Assembly: GCF_024691275.1 (NCBI RefSeq)
Contig: NZ_JAILNU010000113.1
Location: 1-62,610, forward strand
DNA from: Ruminococcus sp.
GTDB taxonomy: Bacteria; Bacillota; Clostridia; Oscillospirales; Ruminococcaceae
Direction: 5' to 3'
DNA length: 62,610 bases
Shown here: positions 23,154 through 32,388 of the stretch, in pieces
Numbering within the stretch: the stretch's first letter is position 1
Layout: the number at the start of each line of letters is the position of its first letter
Made by a program: the position numbers and the translations under genes
Notes under the pieces: model-generated
Database searches by the model: none
Seen by the model: only the letters and a program-made list of their open reading frames with translations
Told to the model about the DNA's origin: nothing

Positions 23154-24239
23154 TTATTTCTTACCGATTGAATTTGCTTTTGCAGCGAGAGCGGCGAGGT
23201 CTATTTTTCCGCCTTTTTTCTCACCTGAAGCTGGCTTTTCGGGACGTTTCTGTTCGGAAGAAGCATCCTTTTCCTCATTTGGACCTTTATTGGCATCATC
23301 TTTTTTACTCCCGATAGAATCTGCCATGTGCTTGAGTTTTTCAAGCTCCTCCTGCTTCTTGCGCTTGTCTTCCTCGTTTCGTGAATCCTCACGGAGCTTT
23401 TCTGAGAGGGTAGCAGGTTTCTCGGGGAATTCGGGCTGGAAAGTATCGGGCACTCTGAACACAGGAACGCCGCCGTCCTTCAGCTTGTTTTCTGTAGTCT
23501 GGAGGAGCTCCTTTGCCTTGATGAGCCTGTCGATGCCCTGATCGCGCAGCTCCTCGAATGCCTGTTCCATAAATATTACCTGTTCTTTAAGTACGGTAAC
23601 ATCATCAAGAGCGGCAGCACGGAGATTATTTGAAGCTACGTCCATCTGCTCTGTTTTATTCTTTGCATCGGCGATCATTTCGGCAGATGTTACTTCTGCG
23701 TCATAGATTATCTGCTGAGCCTCAACATTTGCTTCTTCGATGATCCTTTCGGACAGCTCTTTCGATCTGGATTCTATTTCAGCAGCCTTTGACTTTGCTG
23801 CCCCTTCCAGCATTGCCGATGATTTCTGAGCCTCTATAAAAACGTTTGAGAGCGCCATTGCCTCGTCCTGAGCCATAAGTGCCGCACACTTTGATTCAGC
23901 AGCTTTCAGCTGATCGTTCAGACCTGCGATCTCAGCCTGAAGATCCTTGATCTGCTGCTGCAAGTTATTGTTCTCATCATCTGTAGCTTTGAGCTTGAGA
24001 TTGAGAGTATTGTTCTGCACCTGCACCTGTGTCAGTTTTGCACGTTCTTCTGATAGGACAGATTCAAGAGCTTTTTCCTGCTCAGTGCCTTTTCTGTACG
24101 CTTCAAGAACGAGCTTTGTCTCACGAAGCTCATTTCTCAGTTCATGCACCTGGGTATTCAGAAACTCAAATCTTTTGATGACTCCTTCTTTCTCATAGCC
24201 GCCGAATGTCACCGTTTTGATAAATCTTGGCTCAGCCAT
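23154..24239 (-). CDS. DivIVA-like coiled-coil protein
   Basis: The 361-residue protein begins MAEPRFIKTVTFGGYEKEGVIKRFEF, like the lipid-binding start of DivIVA proteins. A nearly unbroken coiled coil follows to about residue 240 (NNTLNLKLKATDDENNNLQQ). The C-terminal 120 residues are disordered and rich in Lys, Glu and Pro. It lies 42 bases upstream of the hydrogenase-like gene on the same strand, so the two are probably one operon and may form a polar scaffold or signalling array. DivIVA relationship is tentative. Confidence 0.65.
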   Translation of the reverse strand: MAEPRFIKTVTFGGYEKEGVIKRFEFLNTQVHELRNELRETKLVLEAYRKGTEQEKALESVLSEERAKLTQVQVQNNTLNLKLKATDDENNNLQQQIKDLQAEIAGLNDQLKAAESKCAALMAQDEAMALSNVFIEAQKSSAMLEGAAKSKAAEIESRSKELSERIIEEANVEAQQIIYDAEVTSAEMIADAKNKTEQMDVASNNLRAAALDDVTVLKEQVIFMEQAFEELRDQGIDRLIKAKELLQTTENKLKDGGVPVFRVPDTFQPEFPEKPATLSEKLREDSRNEEDKRKKQEELEKLKHMADSIGSKKDDANKGPNEEKDASSEQKRPEKPASGEKKGGKIDLAALAAKANSIGKK

Positions 24240-24377
24240 AACTATATCCTCCTTGCTTCACCCGACCGAATGTTTATATGCTGACAAAACAGAAGCACGT
24301 GCATTTATCGAGTATATTCTATTATTATTATACACTAAAACCGAACGACAGTCAATAAAAAAACTGCACAAAAAACA

Positions 24378-24401
24378 GGGCGGTTTTATGTAAACCGCCC
24401 A
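24378..24401 (-). terminator. Terminator of the hypothetical gene at 24435
   Basis: On the minus strand TGGGCGGTTT pairs with AAACCGCCCT and is followed by GTTTTTTG. Confidence 0.8.
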
Positions 24402-24434
24402 ATCTTATTTTAAACCGTAAAAGCGCCGCATATT

Positions 24435-25001
24435 TCACCAGTCGTTCTCGCTTGCGGCGATATATTTCTGGACTTCTTCGTTCTCGTAAAGTCCCAGATC
24501 AAACAGGCGGTCAGCCTGTTTTTTTGTTATTCTGCCCTGATCCGTGAATACGAACTGTCCGTGGCGGCGTTCCGTGCCGTCCCACGAATCTATCACCTGA
24601 AGCCAGCCGTTCTCATCGAGGGTCTTCTCGGGGAATCTCTTTCCTGGGTAGAACTTCTCTACTATCATTTTAGCACATTTTCTGTGGTTGGTATAGCTGC
24701 ACGAATAGGTATCGCCTTCGGGGGAGATCCAGCCCAGTTTGAATTCGGGGTCGTTGAGGGTATACATCTCCTCAAGCTCAAGGGGAGAGTCCTTATCGGA
24801 TTCTATTATCTTCAGGAAGCCGTAATCGTTGTTCCTGAATTTGTAATAGCCGCCTCTGCCGTCAAAAACAACGGGCAGCTGATCCTCGGTGATAATGCCT
24901 TCAAATCCCGTACCTTCGAGGGAATCGAGGGTGTCTGCGTAGCGATAGCAATACTTTCCCGTAGCCGACTTATATACCGCAAACTTCTTCACCGTGAGCA
25001 C
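24435..25001 (-). CDS. Hypothetical protein, 188 residues
   Basis: No family was recognised. The start is a GTG with only a weak AAGG upstream; a second in-frame GTG three codons on is also possible. The protein is soluble, rich in aromatic and acidic residues (YADTLDSLEGTGFEGIITED, NDYGFLKIIESDKD), and ends YENEEVQKYIAASENDW. It is monocistronic with its own terminator. Confidence 0.65.
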   Translation of the reverse strand: MLTVKKFAVYKSATGKYCYRYADTLDSLEGTGFEGIITEDQLPVVFDGRGGYYKFRNNDYGFLKIIESDKDSPLELEEMYTLNDPEFKLGWISPEGDTYSCSYTNHRKCAKMIVEKFYPGKRFPEKTLDENGWLQVIDSWDGTERRHGQFVFTDQGRITKKQADRLFDLGLYENEEVQKYIAASENDW

Positions 25002-25160
25002 CTGCCTTTCATTTTTGATCTACACCGAATAACCGCACGCTTCTTTATTCTATACGTATATTTTATCACGTTTCCTACTATGTGTCAAATAGAATTAAAT
25101 CCCATTTCTCGCAATTCTTTGTATAATATGCACAGTAGCTCCCACGGTGCAAAATTAAAG

Positions 25161-25185
25161 CGGCTGTCAGCATCTGACAGCCGCT
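25161..25185 (-). terminator. Terminator of the GGDEF operon
   Basis: GCGGCTGTCAG and CTGACAGCCGC pair perfectly with a 3-base loop; minus-strand reading ends in TTTAATTTT. Confidence 0.8.
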
Positions 25186-25196
25186 CAAATAACAGT

Positions 25197-26402
25197 TTAG
25201 ATATTCATAACTGTGTTTATCATGTTACCGCCGTTCAGCTTAGCGTTTCTCATTGCTGTATCGAGTTTAACGAGCAGTGAGTTTACGTTGAGGCAGTCGC
25301 CCGGGAGGTAGTGGTAAACAGCGCCTGAGCAAGGAAGCTGTACCGCAAGGTTCAGTACCTCGAAAGGACTTGACATTACACGCTGGATATTCTGTGCGAT
25401 ACCCATTGCCTGGCTCTCTGAGATATTCTTGTTGAATACGAAGCAGAACTCGTTACCTGTGATATTGTACATCTCGGCAACTTCACCGAACTCTGCCTTG
25501 AGCTTTTCTGCAACAGCGGCAAGATACTCATCGCCGAAGTCATAGCCGTATGTATCGTTGATACTTCTGAAGTTATCCATATCGAATACAGCGATCTGGA
25601 ATCTGCCTGATTCAAGTCTGTCGCTGATATCGTTGTCAAGAGCGTAACGGTTCTTCATACCTGTAAGAACGTTCATAACAGCGAGGTCGCTGGCTTTCTG
25701 ACGTGTGGATTTGAGCTTTGCATCGACTTCTGCGAGGCTCTTCTCACGCTCTTCAAGCTCTGCTCTTACCTTCTTTGCACGTCTGGAGAAGATCCAGATA
25801 GCAAGTTCACCGAGGATAGCAACTACGAGCATCATGTACATGAGTATGAATGACTTTGCCTTGTTCTGAGCTGAAGCTCTTCCTGTCTCAGCACCAACGA
25901 CGTCGATCGTTGATGTAAGCATTTCGGAAGCGGTGATCTGAAGAGGATAGATATCCTGCTTGAGGATATATCCCATTTCCATCTCGTTACCTGCCTGAAC
26001 GGCACTTGTACCGAGACTGTCAAGACGTGACTTGTATGTAGAGATGATAGCCTTAGCGTAGTTATATCTTTTCAAAGCAACTGCCGAAGTACCCTCGATA
26101 CCTTCAAACTGAGCCTCAGAAGCGAGGATATTCTTGTAATGGTTCTCGGTATCAACTGTGATCTGCTCCATGTTTGTCTTCAGATTTGCAGCGATACTAA
26201 CGGTATCAAGGTTGATACTTGCAAGTTCTCCGTTGATTCTGTTGAGAGCGTTCATGCTGTTCTGTGTCTTGGCAGACATATTAGCGTTGCTCCAGTAGAT
26301 GTTATCAACGAGCATAGCGTTGATACAGTAAATAATCGCAAGCAGGATTCCCGCGAAGAGGTATACTCGCGTACCTGACTTTCTAACTTTTTCCTTAGCC
26401 AT
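25197..26402 (-). CDS. Membrane protein with a degenerate GGDEF domain
   Basis: The 401-residue protein has two membrane helices (about 13-33 and 188-208) that enclose a helical extracytoplasmic sensor. A short coiled coil (RAKKVRAELEEREKSLAEVDAKL) leads to a GGDEF-fold domain (about 240-401). The domain keeps FDMDNFRSINDTYG and FGDEYLAAVAEKL, but the active-site GG(D/E)EF reads TGNEF, losing the first Gly and the acidic third residue. It is probably not a working diguanylate cyclase but a receptor or c-di-GMP-independent signal protein. It is 15 bases from the solute-binding lipoprotein gene, which likely supplies its ligand. Confidence 0.85.
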   Translation of the reverse strand: MAKEKVRKSGTRVYLFAGILLAIIYCINAMLVDNIYWSNANMSAKTQNSMNALNRINGELASINLDTVSIAANLKTNMEQITVDTENHYKNILASEAQFEGIEGTSAVALKRYNYAKAIISTYKSRLDSLGTSAVQAGNEMEMGYILKQDIYPLQITASEMLTSTIDVVGAETGRASAQNKAKSFILMYMMLVVAILGELAIWIFSRRAKKVRAELEEREKSLAEVDAKLKSTRQKASDLAVMNVLTGMKNRYALDNDISDRLESGRFQIAVFDMDNFRSINDTYGYDFGDEYLAAVAEKLKAEFGEVAEMYNITGNEFCFVFNKNISESQAMGIAQNIQRVMSSPFEVLNLAVQLPCSGAVYHYLPGDCLNVNSLLVKLDTAMRNAKLNGGNMINTVMNI

Positions 26403-26417
26403 TATTCTTACCTCCCA

Positions 26418-27542
26418 TTACTTCTTTGTAGGATAAAGCATAAGCTGAACATAGTCATCATTCATATTCGACGGGGTAACAAAAGTAGCACCTGTATCAA
26501 GTTCAACAGGAACTGTCTGGTTATTTGCTACCTTATGTGCAAATCTTACGCCTACGTATCCCATAATGTATGGATTCTGAATAACGGTACCATCAAGAAC
26601 GCCTGTTTTGATGTATCCGATCTCTTCTTCATCGGAATTGAAACCTACTACAGTGATATTGGTTTCGAGACCGAGTTCATTTACAGCATCACAAATACCC
26701 AGTGTTGTATTTGTATTTGTTCCTAACATTACAGTGATGCCGTTTCCGTCGCTCTTGAGGAGCTTGAGCGCTTCTTCCTTTGCAGCATCACGCTTAGCGC
26801 ATCTCTCGCCCTGTTCGATGCCCTTCTTGAACTTTTCGAGCTGAGCTTTCTTTTCTTCTTCTATCTTTTCCTCGATGGTCTTGCCATCGGCGAGTTCCTC
26901 AGCTGTAAGCTCTACATCTTCCTCTTTCACCTCAATAGTAGCTGCGACCTGATTGGTGATGACATCGGTAAAGCCCTTTATACGGTTCTCAGCTGTAGAA
27001 GCTGTATGTCCGATAATAGCGATCTTGCCGATGTTTGAAAGCTTAGGATCAGTAGTCTTTATCATCTTTATCGCATTTCTTGCTGCAACCGCACCGCTGT
27101 CGTAGTCTGATGAGCATATGAGAGAAGCAACTCCGTCATAATCAGCCTTTGAGTTGATATTGACGATCTTTACGCCCTTATCCTCAGCTTCCTTGAAGAC
27201 GCTGTTAAGGTCTGTAGTACTGTTAGGAGCGATAACAATTGCCTTGGCGCCCTTGTTTATAGCTTCCTTGATGGCATTTATCTGAGAAACGTAGTCGTTA
27301 TCGCCGTCAGCAACGCTGTAAAGAATGTTGTAGCCGAGCTCGTCACCTGCGTCCTCTGCACCCTTCTTGACATCGTCCCAGAAACTGAGCTGCTGCTTGG
27401 TAATAACTGCGATAGTTCCTTTTTGTCTGCCGCCCTTATCACCGAGGAATGGCAAACTACAGCTGCTTGTTGCGAGCATAGCAGCAGAAACAGCGCAGGC
27501 AGCCAGTGCTCTGAATAAGCCTCTTCTTTTGTTTTTGTTCAT
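26418..27542 (-). CDS. Sugar-type periplasmic-binding lipoprotein
   Basis: The 374-residue protein has a signal sequence with lipobox LATSSC (Cys at about 29). A type I periplasmic-binding fold similar to RbsB follows: GTIAVITKQQLSFWDDVKKGAEDAGDELGY, AIVIAPNSTTDLNSVFKEAEDKGVKIV and FNSDEEEIGYIKTGVLDGTVIQNPYIMGYVGV. A highly charged insert (about 205-255) is unusual. No ABC permease is nearby. Instead the gene is followed by the membrane GGDEF-like gene, so the pair probably works as a two-part ligand sensor. AAGGAGGG precedes the ATG. Confidence 0.87.
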   Translation of the reverse strand: MNKNKRRGLFRALAACAVSAAMLATSSCSLPFLGDKGGRQKGTIAVITKQQLSFWDDVKKGAEDAGDELGYNILYSVADGDNDYVSQINAIKEAINKGAKAIVIAPNSTTDLNSVFKEAEDKGVKIVNINSKADYDGVASLICSSDYDSGAVAARNAIKMIKTTDPKLSNIGKIAIIGHTASTAENRIKGFTDVITNQVAATIEVKEEDVELTAEELADGKTIEEKIEEEKKAQLEKFKKGIEQGERCAKRDAAKEEALKLLKSDGNGITVMLGTNTNTTLGICDAVNELGLETNITVVGFNSDEEEIGYIKTGVLDGTVIQNPYIMGYVGVRFAHKVANNQTVPVELDTGATFVTPSNMNDDYVQLMLYPTKK

Positions 27543-27578
27543 TGTACTGAACCCTCCTTAAATCAAATAAACCCGAAT

Positions 27579-27655
27579 ACACCGCAGGATATCTGCTGAT
27601 AATCCATTCACATCCTCATATCATGGATATATGAGCTTGCGGTATCACCCCATGT
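27579..27655 (-). other. Possible structured leader RNA of the binding-protein operon
   Basis: In the minus-strand 5' leader TACCGCA can pair with TGCGGTGTA, closing a domain with further internal pairs. The element does not match a riboswitch that I recognise (checked by eye against c-di-GMP-I). The remaining part of the gap 27656-27956 is AT-rich and holds only promoter-like sequence. Confidence 0.3.
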
Positions 27656-27956
27656 CAGGCTATATATTGATATCCATTCTTAATTCTATCACATTTCTTC
27701 TCAAATTTCAACACCTAATTGTAAATTGATTATTCGCGCCATAAACAAAAATATCAAAAATTTTATATGCATTTTATTGAAAATTATACTTAAAGTTAAT
27801 TTAAGTTAAATAAATACAGAGAACAGATATGACTATTGGTCAATTAATATTTTTTACCGATATTACGCATAGTAAAAGCACTTAAAAAATTGCACAAACA
27901 TATTATGACATTTTTGTAAATGTTAATTCAAATTTCCATTACCGCCCCCTTTTTGC

Positions 27957-27985
27957 TTGACATTGATATTGAAAAGTGTTATACT
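27957..27985 (+). promoter_or_regulatory. Promoter of the TerY-P-like operon
   Basis: TTGACA (27957-27962) and TATACT (27980-27985) are separated by 17 bases, 70 bases before the ATG. Confidence 0.8.
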
Positions 27986-28055
27986 AAATGTGATAACAAT
28001 ATAAAGACGCAATCTACCAATGCGCTGCTATATTTTTATGTCAGGAGGAGAGATC

Positions 28056-29099
28056 ATGCAATGCGAGAAATGCAACGCACCACTTGACCCTAAGCTTACG
28101 GCTTGTCCTGCCTGCGGTGCTCCTGTCCCGCAGAACATAGAGGGATTTGAGAATACCATGGAATTTCAGAGAGAACTCCGCGCTATCGTCGTGAATGACG
28201 GTCCGCGAGCAGTTGCCAATCAGAACAGATTCATCGGTCTTCTCAGCGATCATATTCCCGACTATGACAAGGAACGCCGACTTCTTATTAATATGTACCG
28301 CATGGGCATTCTTAAAATTCTCCTCGAGGAGAAGAATCACGAAATAGCTATCATGAAGGCTAAAAGCTTCATGCTCGGTGACATCTTCCTTGCTGAAAAT
28401 GCAACAGAATTCGTCATCGCCTGCTATACATATCTTTTAGGCTGGCCATATGAATCAACCATGAAGGTTCTCCCGGAAGATGAGAATGGTTCCGAAAAGA
28501 AAGAGGAAAACGTTAAGAAAAAGCCCGTCGATATCAACGAAATGGTATTTATGCCGCGAAATGCTCTCAGATACAGATTCAGCGGCAATATCGTCATTCC
28601 CGACGGATATACAAAACTCGAAGCCTTCTGCTTCGATAAATTCGGTTCACTCAGGACCATCAAGCTCCCCTCAACACTTCTCGCTATCGGCGAATACGCA
28701 TTCTCTTCGTGTAAGCGCCTGAGAGGTTTAGAGCTCCCTGAAGGTCTGAGGATCATAAAGCAAGGTGCATTCAGCCAGTGTACGAACCTCGTCGTTGTAA
28801 AAATACCCGAGGGCGTACTCGAGATCGAGGACAGTACCTTCTCATTCTGTACAAGCCTTGAAGTCATCGAGATCCCTTCAAGCGTCAGCAGTATCGGCGC
28901 GGAAGCATTCTCGGGCTGCGAGAGGCTCAGAAAACTGTTCCTCCCGGAAAGCGTTAAGTTCATTGACGCAAATGCATTTTCCTATTGTCCAAACTTAATT
29001 ATATATTGCATTGAAAATTCATACGTTCATAAATACTGCTTAGCCACTGGGATAAGGTTCGACCTCGTGACCTCGGCTGAAGAATATGAGCTTGACTGA
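28056..29099 (+). CDS. Zinc-ribbon and BspA-type leucine-rich repeat protein
   Basis: 347 residues from the ATG after AGGAGGAG; an upstream in-frame ATG lacks an RBS. The N-terminus is a zinc ribbon (CEKCNAPLDPKLTACPACG). A helical region (about 30-145) follows, and then five or six LRR_5 (BspA-type) repeats (LPSTLLAIGEYAFSSC, LPEGLRIIKQGAFSQC and similar). No signal peptide, so it is cytoplasmic, unlike most BspA-like proteins. As first gene of the kinase/vWA/phosphatase operon it may be a binding scaffold. Confidence 0.82.
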   Translation: MQCEKCNAPLDPKLTACPACGAPVPQNIEGFENTMEFQRELRAIVVNDGPRAVANQNRFIGLLSDHIPDYDKERRLLINMYRMGILKILLEEKNHEIAIMKAKSFMLGDIFLAENATEFVIACYTYLLGWPYESTMKVLPEDENGSEKKEENVKKKPVDINEMVFMPRNALRYRFSGNIVIPDGYTKLEAFCFDKFGSLRTIKLPSTLLAIGEYAFSSCKRLRGLELPEGLRIIKQGAFSQCTNLVVVKIPEGVLEIEDSTFSFCTSLEVIEIPSSVSSIGAEAFSGCERLRKLFLPESVKFIDANAFSYCPNLIIYCIENSYVHKYCLATGIRFDLVTSAEEYELD

Positions 29100-29120
29100 C
29101 AAAAGAAAGGATGAGATCAT

Positions 29121-30464
29121 ATGATAGAGCTTGAAATCGGGCAGGAAGTTGAAATGGAATTCGGCGGAAAAGCTAAAGTGCTCAGCGTGATCGGCAGCGG
29201 CGGTCAGGGTGTTGTTTACCTCGTTCGCTTCAACGGTCAGAAATGGGCGCTCAAATGGTACGACATCAACAAGATGTCAAAACCCGCTGCCTTCCGTAAA
29301 AACCTCCAGAACAATATCAATGACGGACCTCCCAGCAATAAATTCCTCTGGCCTAAGTACCTCACCAAGGAGGCTGAGGACGGAACGTTCGGATATATAA
29401 TGGAACTCAAGCCCGAGGGCTTCGATTCCTTTGTTGATATCCTCAACACCTATAAGCTGGAAGTCGATCCGCTTACAGGAAGAGGCGTTAAGCGCCCCGT
29501 AAAATTCAATACTCTAAGCGCAATGGTTACCTGTGTTATAAATATTGTTAACGCATTCAGACAGCTCCACCGTGCAGGTAAGAGCTATCAGGACCTTAAC
29601 GACGGAGGTTTCTTTATCAATGTCAATACAGGAGCTGTGCTCGTCTGTGACTGTGATAACATCGCACCTGACGGAAGCAACTTCGGTATCGGCGGTAAGC
29701 CGGGATATATGGCTCCCGAGGTCGTTCGCGGCATTGCTCAGCCAAATGTCCAGACCGATAAATATTCACTCGCAGTCGTTCTGTTCAAACTCCTCTTCAG
29801 AGGCGACCCAATGGAGGGCGAAAAGGTCGTAAAAGACGTTTGCCTTACAGAATCATCAGAGCTCAAGCACTACGGTCAGAACGCAGTGTTCGTTTATGAC
29901 CCCGATGACGATTCAAACCGCCCTGTAAGAGGTATCCACGATAATATCATCAAATTCTGGAGAATTTACCCTGATTACATAAAAGAAGCCTTCATCCGCT
30001 CGTTTACAACGGGCATCAGCGATCCTACGAAACGCATTATCGAGAATGAATGGCAGAAGCTGTTCATACGCCTCAGATCAGAGATTATCCAGTGCGGATG
30101 TGGAAGGACCAACTTCAGTTCTATGTTTATACACCAGAACGAAAAAACTTTCAAGTGCCCTAAATGCGGCATGGAATTCGTTACCATCGGATTCAGCAAC
30201 CGCGATTACCGCACTCCACTATACCTCGGCTGTAAGTTCTATCAATGCGAGATCATACCCGAATCCGACGACTTCACTGCCGTTGCGGGCGAGCTCGTAG
30301 AAAACAAGCTCAAACCGGGTGTTCTCGGAATAAAGAATTGTTCTGACAGACAGTGGAAGGCTAAAATGCCTGACGGAGAATTTTACGATATCGCTCCGGG
30401 CAAGGGCTTCCCCGTATGGCAGGGGCTTGAAATTGATTTCGGCGAAGTAAAAGCACAGATCTAA
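29121..30464 (+). CDS. Protein kinase-like protein of a TerY-P-type module
   Basis: 447 residues. Gly-loop GSGGQGVVY (about 27-35), ATP-binding Lys in WALKWY, and QDLNDGGFFIN in place of HRDLKxxN (catalytic Asp present, His absent). DCDN takes the place of DFG, followed by GGKPGYMAPEV, the usual APE-type activation end. A C-terminal zinc ribbon (CGCGRTNF ... FKCPKCGMEF, about 325-355) and a small beta domain follow. This matches the kinase of TerY-P triads. It lies 21 bases after the LRR gene. Likely Ser/Thr kinase activity, inferred. Confidence 0.86.
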   Translation: MIELEIGQEVEMEFGGKAKVLSVIGSGGQGVVYLVRFNGQKWALKWYDINKMSKPAAFRKNLQNNINDGPPSNKFLWPKYLTKEAEDGTFGYIMELKPEGFDSFVDILNTYKLEVDPLTGRGVKRPVKFNTLSAMVTCVINIVNAFRQLHRAGKSYQDLNDGGFFINVNTGAVLVCDCDNIAPDGSNFGIGGKPGYMAPEVVRGIAQPNVQTDKYSLAVVLFKLLFRGDPMEGEKVVKDVCLTESSELKHYGQNAVFVYDPDDDSNRPVRGIHDNIIKFWRIYPDYIKEAFIRSFTTGISDPTKRIIENEWQKLFIRLRSEIIQCGCGRTNFSSMFIHQNEKTFKCPKCGMEFVTIGFSNRDYRTPLYLGCKFYQCEIIPESDDFTAVAGELVENKLKPGVLGIKNCSDRQWKAKMPDGEFYDIAPGKGFPVWQGLEIDFGEVKAQI

Positions 30465-30509
30465 TCGGCTTTCTCAAAAGCAGTAATACTGAAAGGATGT
30501 ATGTAAACT

Positions 30510-31385
30510 ATGAGTAATGAACATTTTACAGAACCGGAAGTGAACGAGAATCAGAACGTTTCTCCTCTGGACGATTTCGATAACGCAGAGACTGTTTCAG
30601 CTGCTCCAAAGTCAGACAATAGTATCCTTGATTTTGATGACGATCCCCTCAGCGCTACAAGCGTTTCAAAGAAGAGCCTTGTTATATTCTTCCTTATTGA
30701 TACTTCAGGAAGTATGAAGGGCAAGAAAATGGGCGAGCTCAATACCGTTATGGAAGAGCTTATCCCTGAGATTCGCCGCGTAGGTGAGGCAGATACAGAA
30801 GTCAAGGTAGCAGTTCTTACCTTCTCTACCGAGGTCAGATGGATGTATTCCAATCCTATCCCGATAGAAGACTTTGAGTGGGCAAGACTCCGTGCAAGCG
30901 GTGTTACAAGTATGGGCGCTGCATTTAAGGAACTCAACCACAGAATGTCGAGAAACAGCTTCCTTAATTCTCCTTCACTGTCATTCGCTCCCGTAATCTT
31001 CCTTATGACAGACGGATATCCGTCAGATGACTACAAGGAAGGTCTTAGAGAGCTCCAGACAAACAGCTGGTACAAGTTCGGTCTTAAAGCCGCACTGGGT
31101 ATCGGTCAGGAAGCAAACGACAATATCCTCGCTGAATTCACAGGCTCAAAGGATACCGTCGTTCACGCATATTCAGGCGGACAGCTCGCACAGATGATCA
31201 AGATCATCGCTGTTACTTCTTCCCAGATCGGAAGCAAGAGTATGACACTCTCCGATGATACCGGTCACGAGATCGGCGAAGAGGACGTATTCGCAGCTAA
31301 ACAGAAGCTCCTCGGTCAGCAGATCCAGGAACTCGTAAGCACCAAGACCGACGGAGATGATGTCCCCTTCGATACAGGTTGGTAA
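30510..31385 (+). CDS. vWA-domain protein (TerY-like)
   Basis: The 291-residue protein has an acidic N-terminal tail (1-50) and a von Willebrand A domain. The metal-ion-dependent adhesion site DTSGSMKG lies near residue 63, with VTSM and a MTDGYPSDD further on. TerY-like vWA proteins are cytoplasmic metal-binding partners of the kinase and PP2C phosphatase encoded on either side. The order kinase, vWA, PP2C is the TerY-P triad. Confidence 0.87.
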   Translation: MSNEHFTEPEVNENQNVSPLDDFDNAETVSAAPKSDNSILDFDDDPLSATSVSKKSLVIFFLIDTSGSMKGKKMGELNTVMEELIPEIRRVGEADTEVKVAVLTFSTEVRWMYSNPIPIEDFEWARLRASGVTSMGAAFKELNHRMSRNSFLNSPSLSFAPVIFLMTDGYPSDDYKEGLRELQTNSWYKFGLKAALGIGQEANDNILAEFTGSKDTVVHAYSGGQLAQMIKIIAVTSSQIGSKSMTLSDDTGHEIGEEDVFAAKQKLLGQQIQELVSTKTDGDDVPFDTGW

Positions 31386-31418
31386 TAACAGAAAATTTCG
31401 GGAGGAGGACTGAAAATT

Positions 31419-32324
31419 ATGTTCAACGGCTTCAGCCATTCGGTCATGGGCGCAAGCCACGAAAAGACCGGTCTGGTTTGTCAGGACAGCTCTGCTTTTA
31501 AAATAGGCGATCACTACGCTATAGCTGTAGTTGCCGATGGACACGGAAGCAAAAAACACTTCAGAAGCCACCTCGGTTCAAAATTTGCAGTTGAAGCTGC
31601 TATCGAAGCGATCGACAGATTCTATGAGGATCGTGAGGCACTGGAGGCTAATCTTCCGACTAACCATAAGCTTATTATTAAAAATATTGAAAAGCAGATC
31701 ATTTCAAACTGGAATTTCAGGGTCGAAAAACATTTGGCTGAAAACCCAGTAACCGATGAGGAGAAAAGCAAATTCACCCCAGAAGAATTTGAGGATATCC
31801 TGCCCGAGTCATACTACGGCTCAACCCTCGTTGCAGCCGTTTCGGGAAGCAATTATACATTCGGCGTACAGATAGGCGACGGAAGTCTCGTTGCTCTGTT
31901 TGAAGACGGTAAGGCTATCATGCCTATGGAATATAACGAATCCGCTCCTGCAAACGTGACAGCTTCTGTGTGCAATTCAAACGCAGCAACTCTGTTCAGC
32001 AGCTTCTACGCTCCGAACAGAAAGCTTATCGCGCTGTATGGCTCTACGGACGGACTTTATACTTCATTCGGAAGTGAGCATGACTTCCTCGATTACCATA
32101 CGATAATCACAAGCCAGCTCGTCAATCTTGAAACCTTCAAGAACGTCATAATCAATAACCTCAGCAAAAGATCACATTTCGGTACAGAGGACGATATCTC
32201 ACTCTCGTGTATCTTTAATGAGGCTCTGCTTAAAGACAGAATAGATCTGCTCAATAAACGAGTAGAAGAAAATAAAAAGGCTGCTGCCGCAAGACGTGCA
32301 GCTATGCTTGAGAAAAAAGTATAA
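31419..32324 (+). CDS. PP2C-family protein phosphatase
   Basis: 301 residues. CQDSSAFKIGDHYAIAVVADGHGSKKH (about 25-50) contains the two metal-binding acidic motifs, YGSTLVAAVSG and QIGDGSLVAL form the core, and GTEDDISLSCIF near the C-terminus supplies the last metal Asp. It should remove phosphate from Ser/Thr residues placed by the neighbouring kinase. GGGAGGAGG lies upstream. Confidence 0.88.
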   Translation: MFNGFSHSVMGASHEKTGLVCQDSSAFKIGDHYAIAVVADGHGSKKHFRSHLGSKFAVEAAIEAIDRFYEDREALEANLPTNHKLIIKNIEKQIISNWNFRVEKHLAENPVTDEEKSKFTPEEFEDILPESYYGSTLVAAVSGSNYTFGVQIGDGSLVALFEDGKAIMPMEYNESAPANVTASVCNSNAATLFSSFYAPNRKLIALYGSTDGLYTSFGSEHDFLDYHTIITSQLVNLETFKNVIINNLSKRSHFGTEDDISLSCIFNEALLKDRIDLLNKRVEENKKAAAARRAAMLEKKV

Positions 32325-32388
32325 TATCATCTTATGTATATAAACGCATGGGCAGCGTTTAATAAATTTAGAAAAGTGGTGTTTTGTT

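Noticed and set aside
27579..27655. c-di-GMP-I riboswitch upstream of the binding-protein operon
   Set aside because: A leader hairpin exists, but the conserved sequence blocks of that riboswitch are not present.
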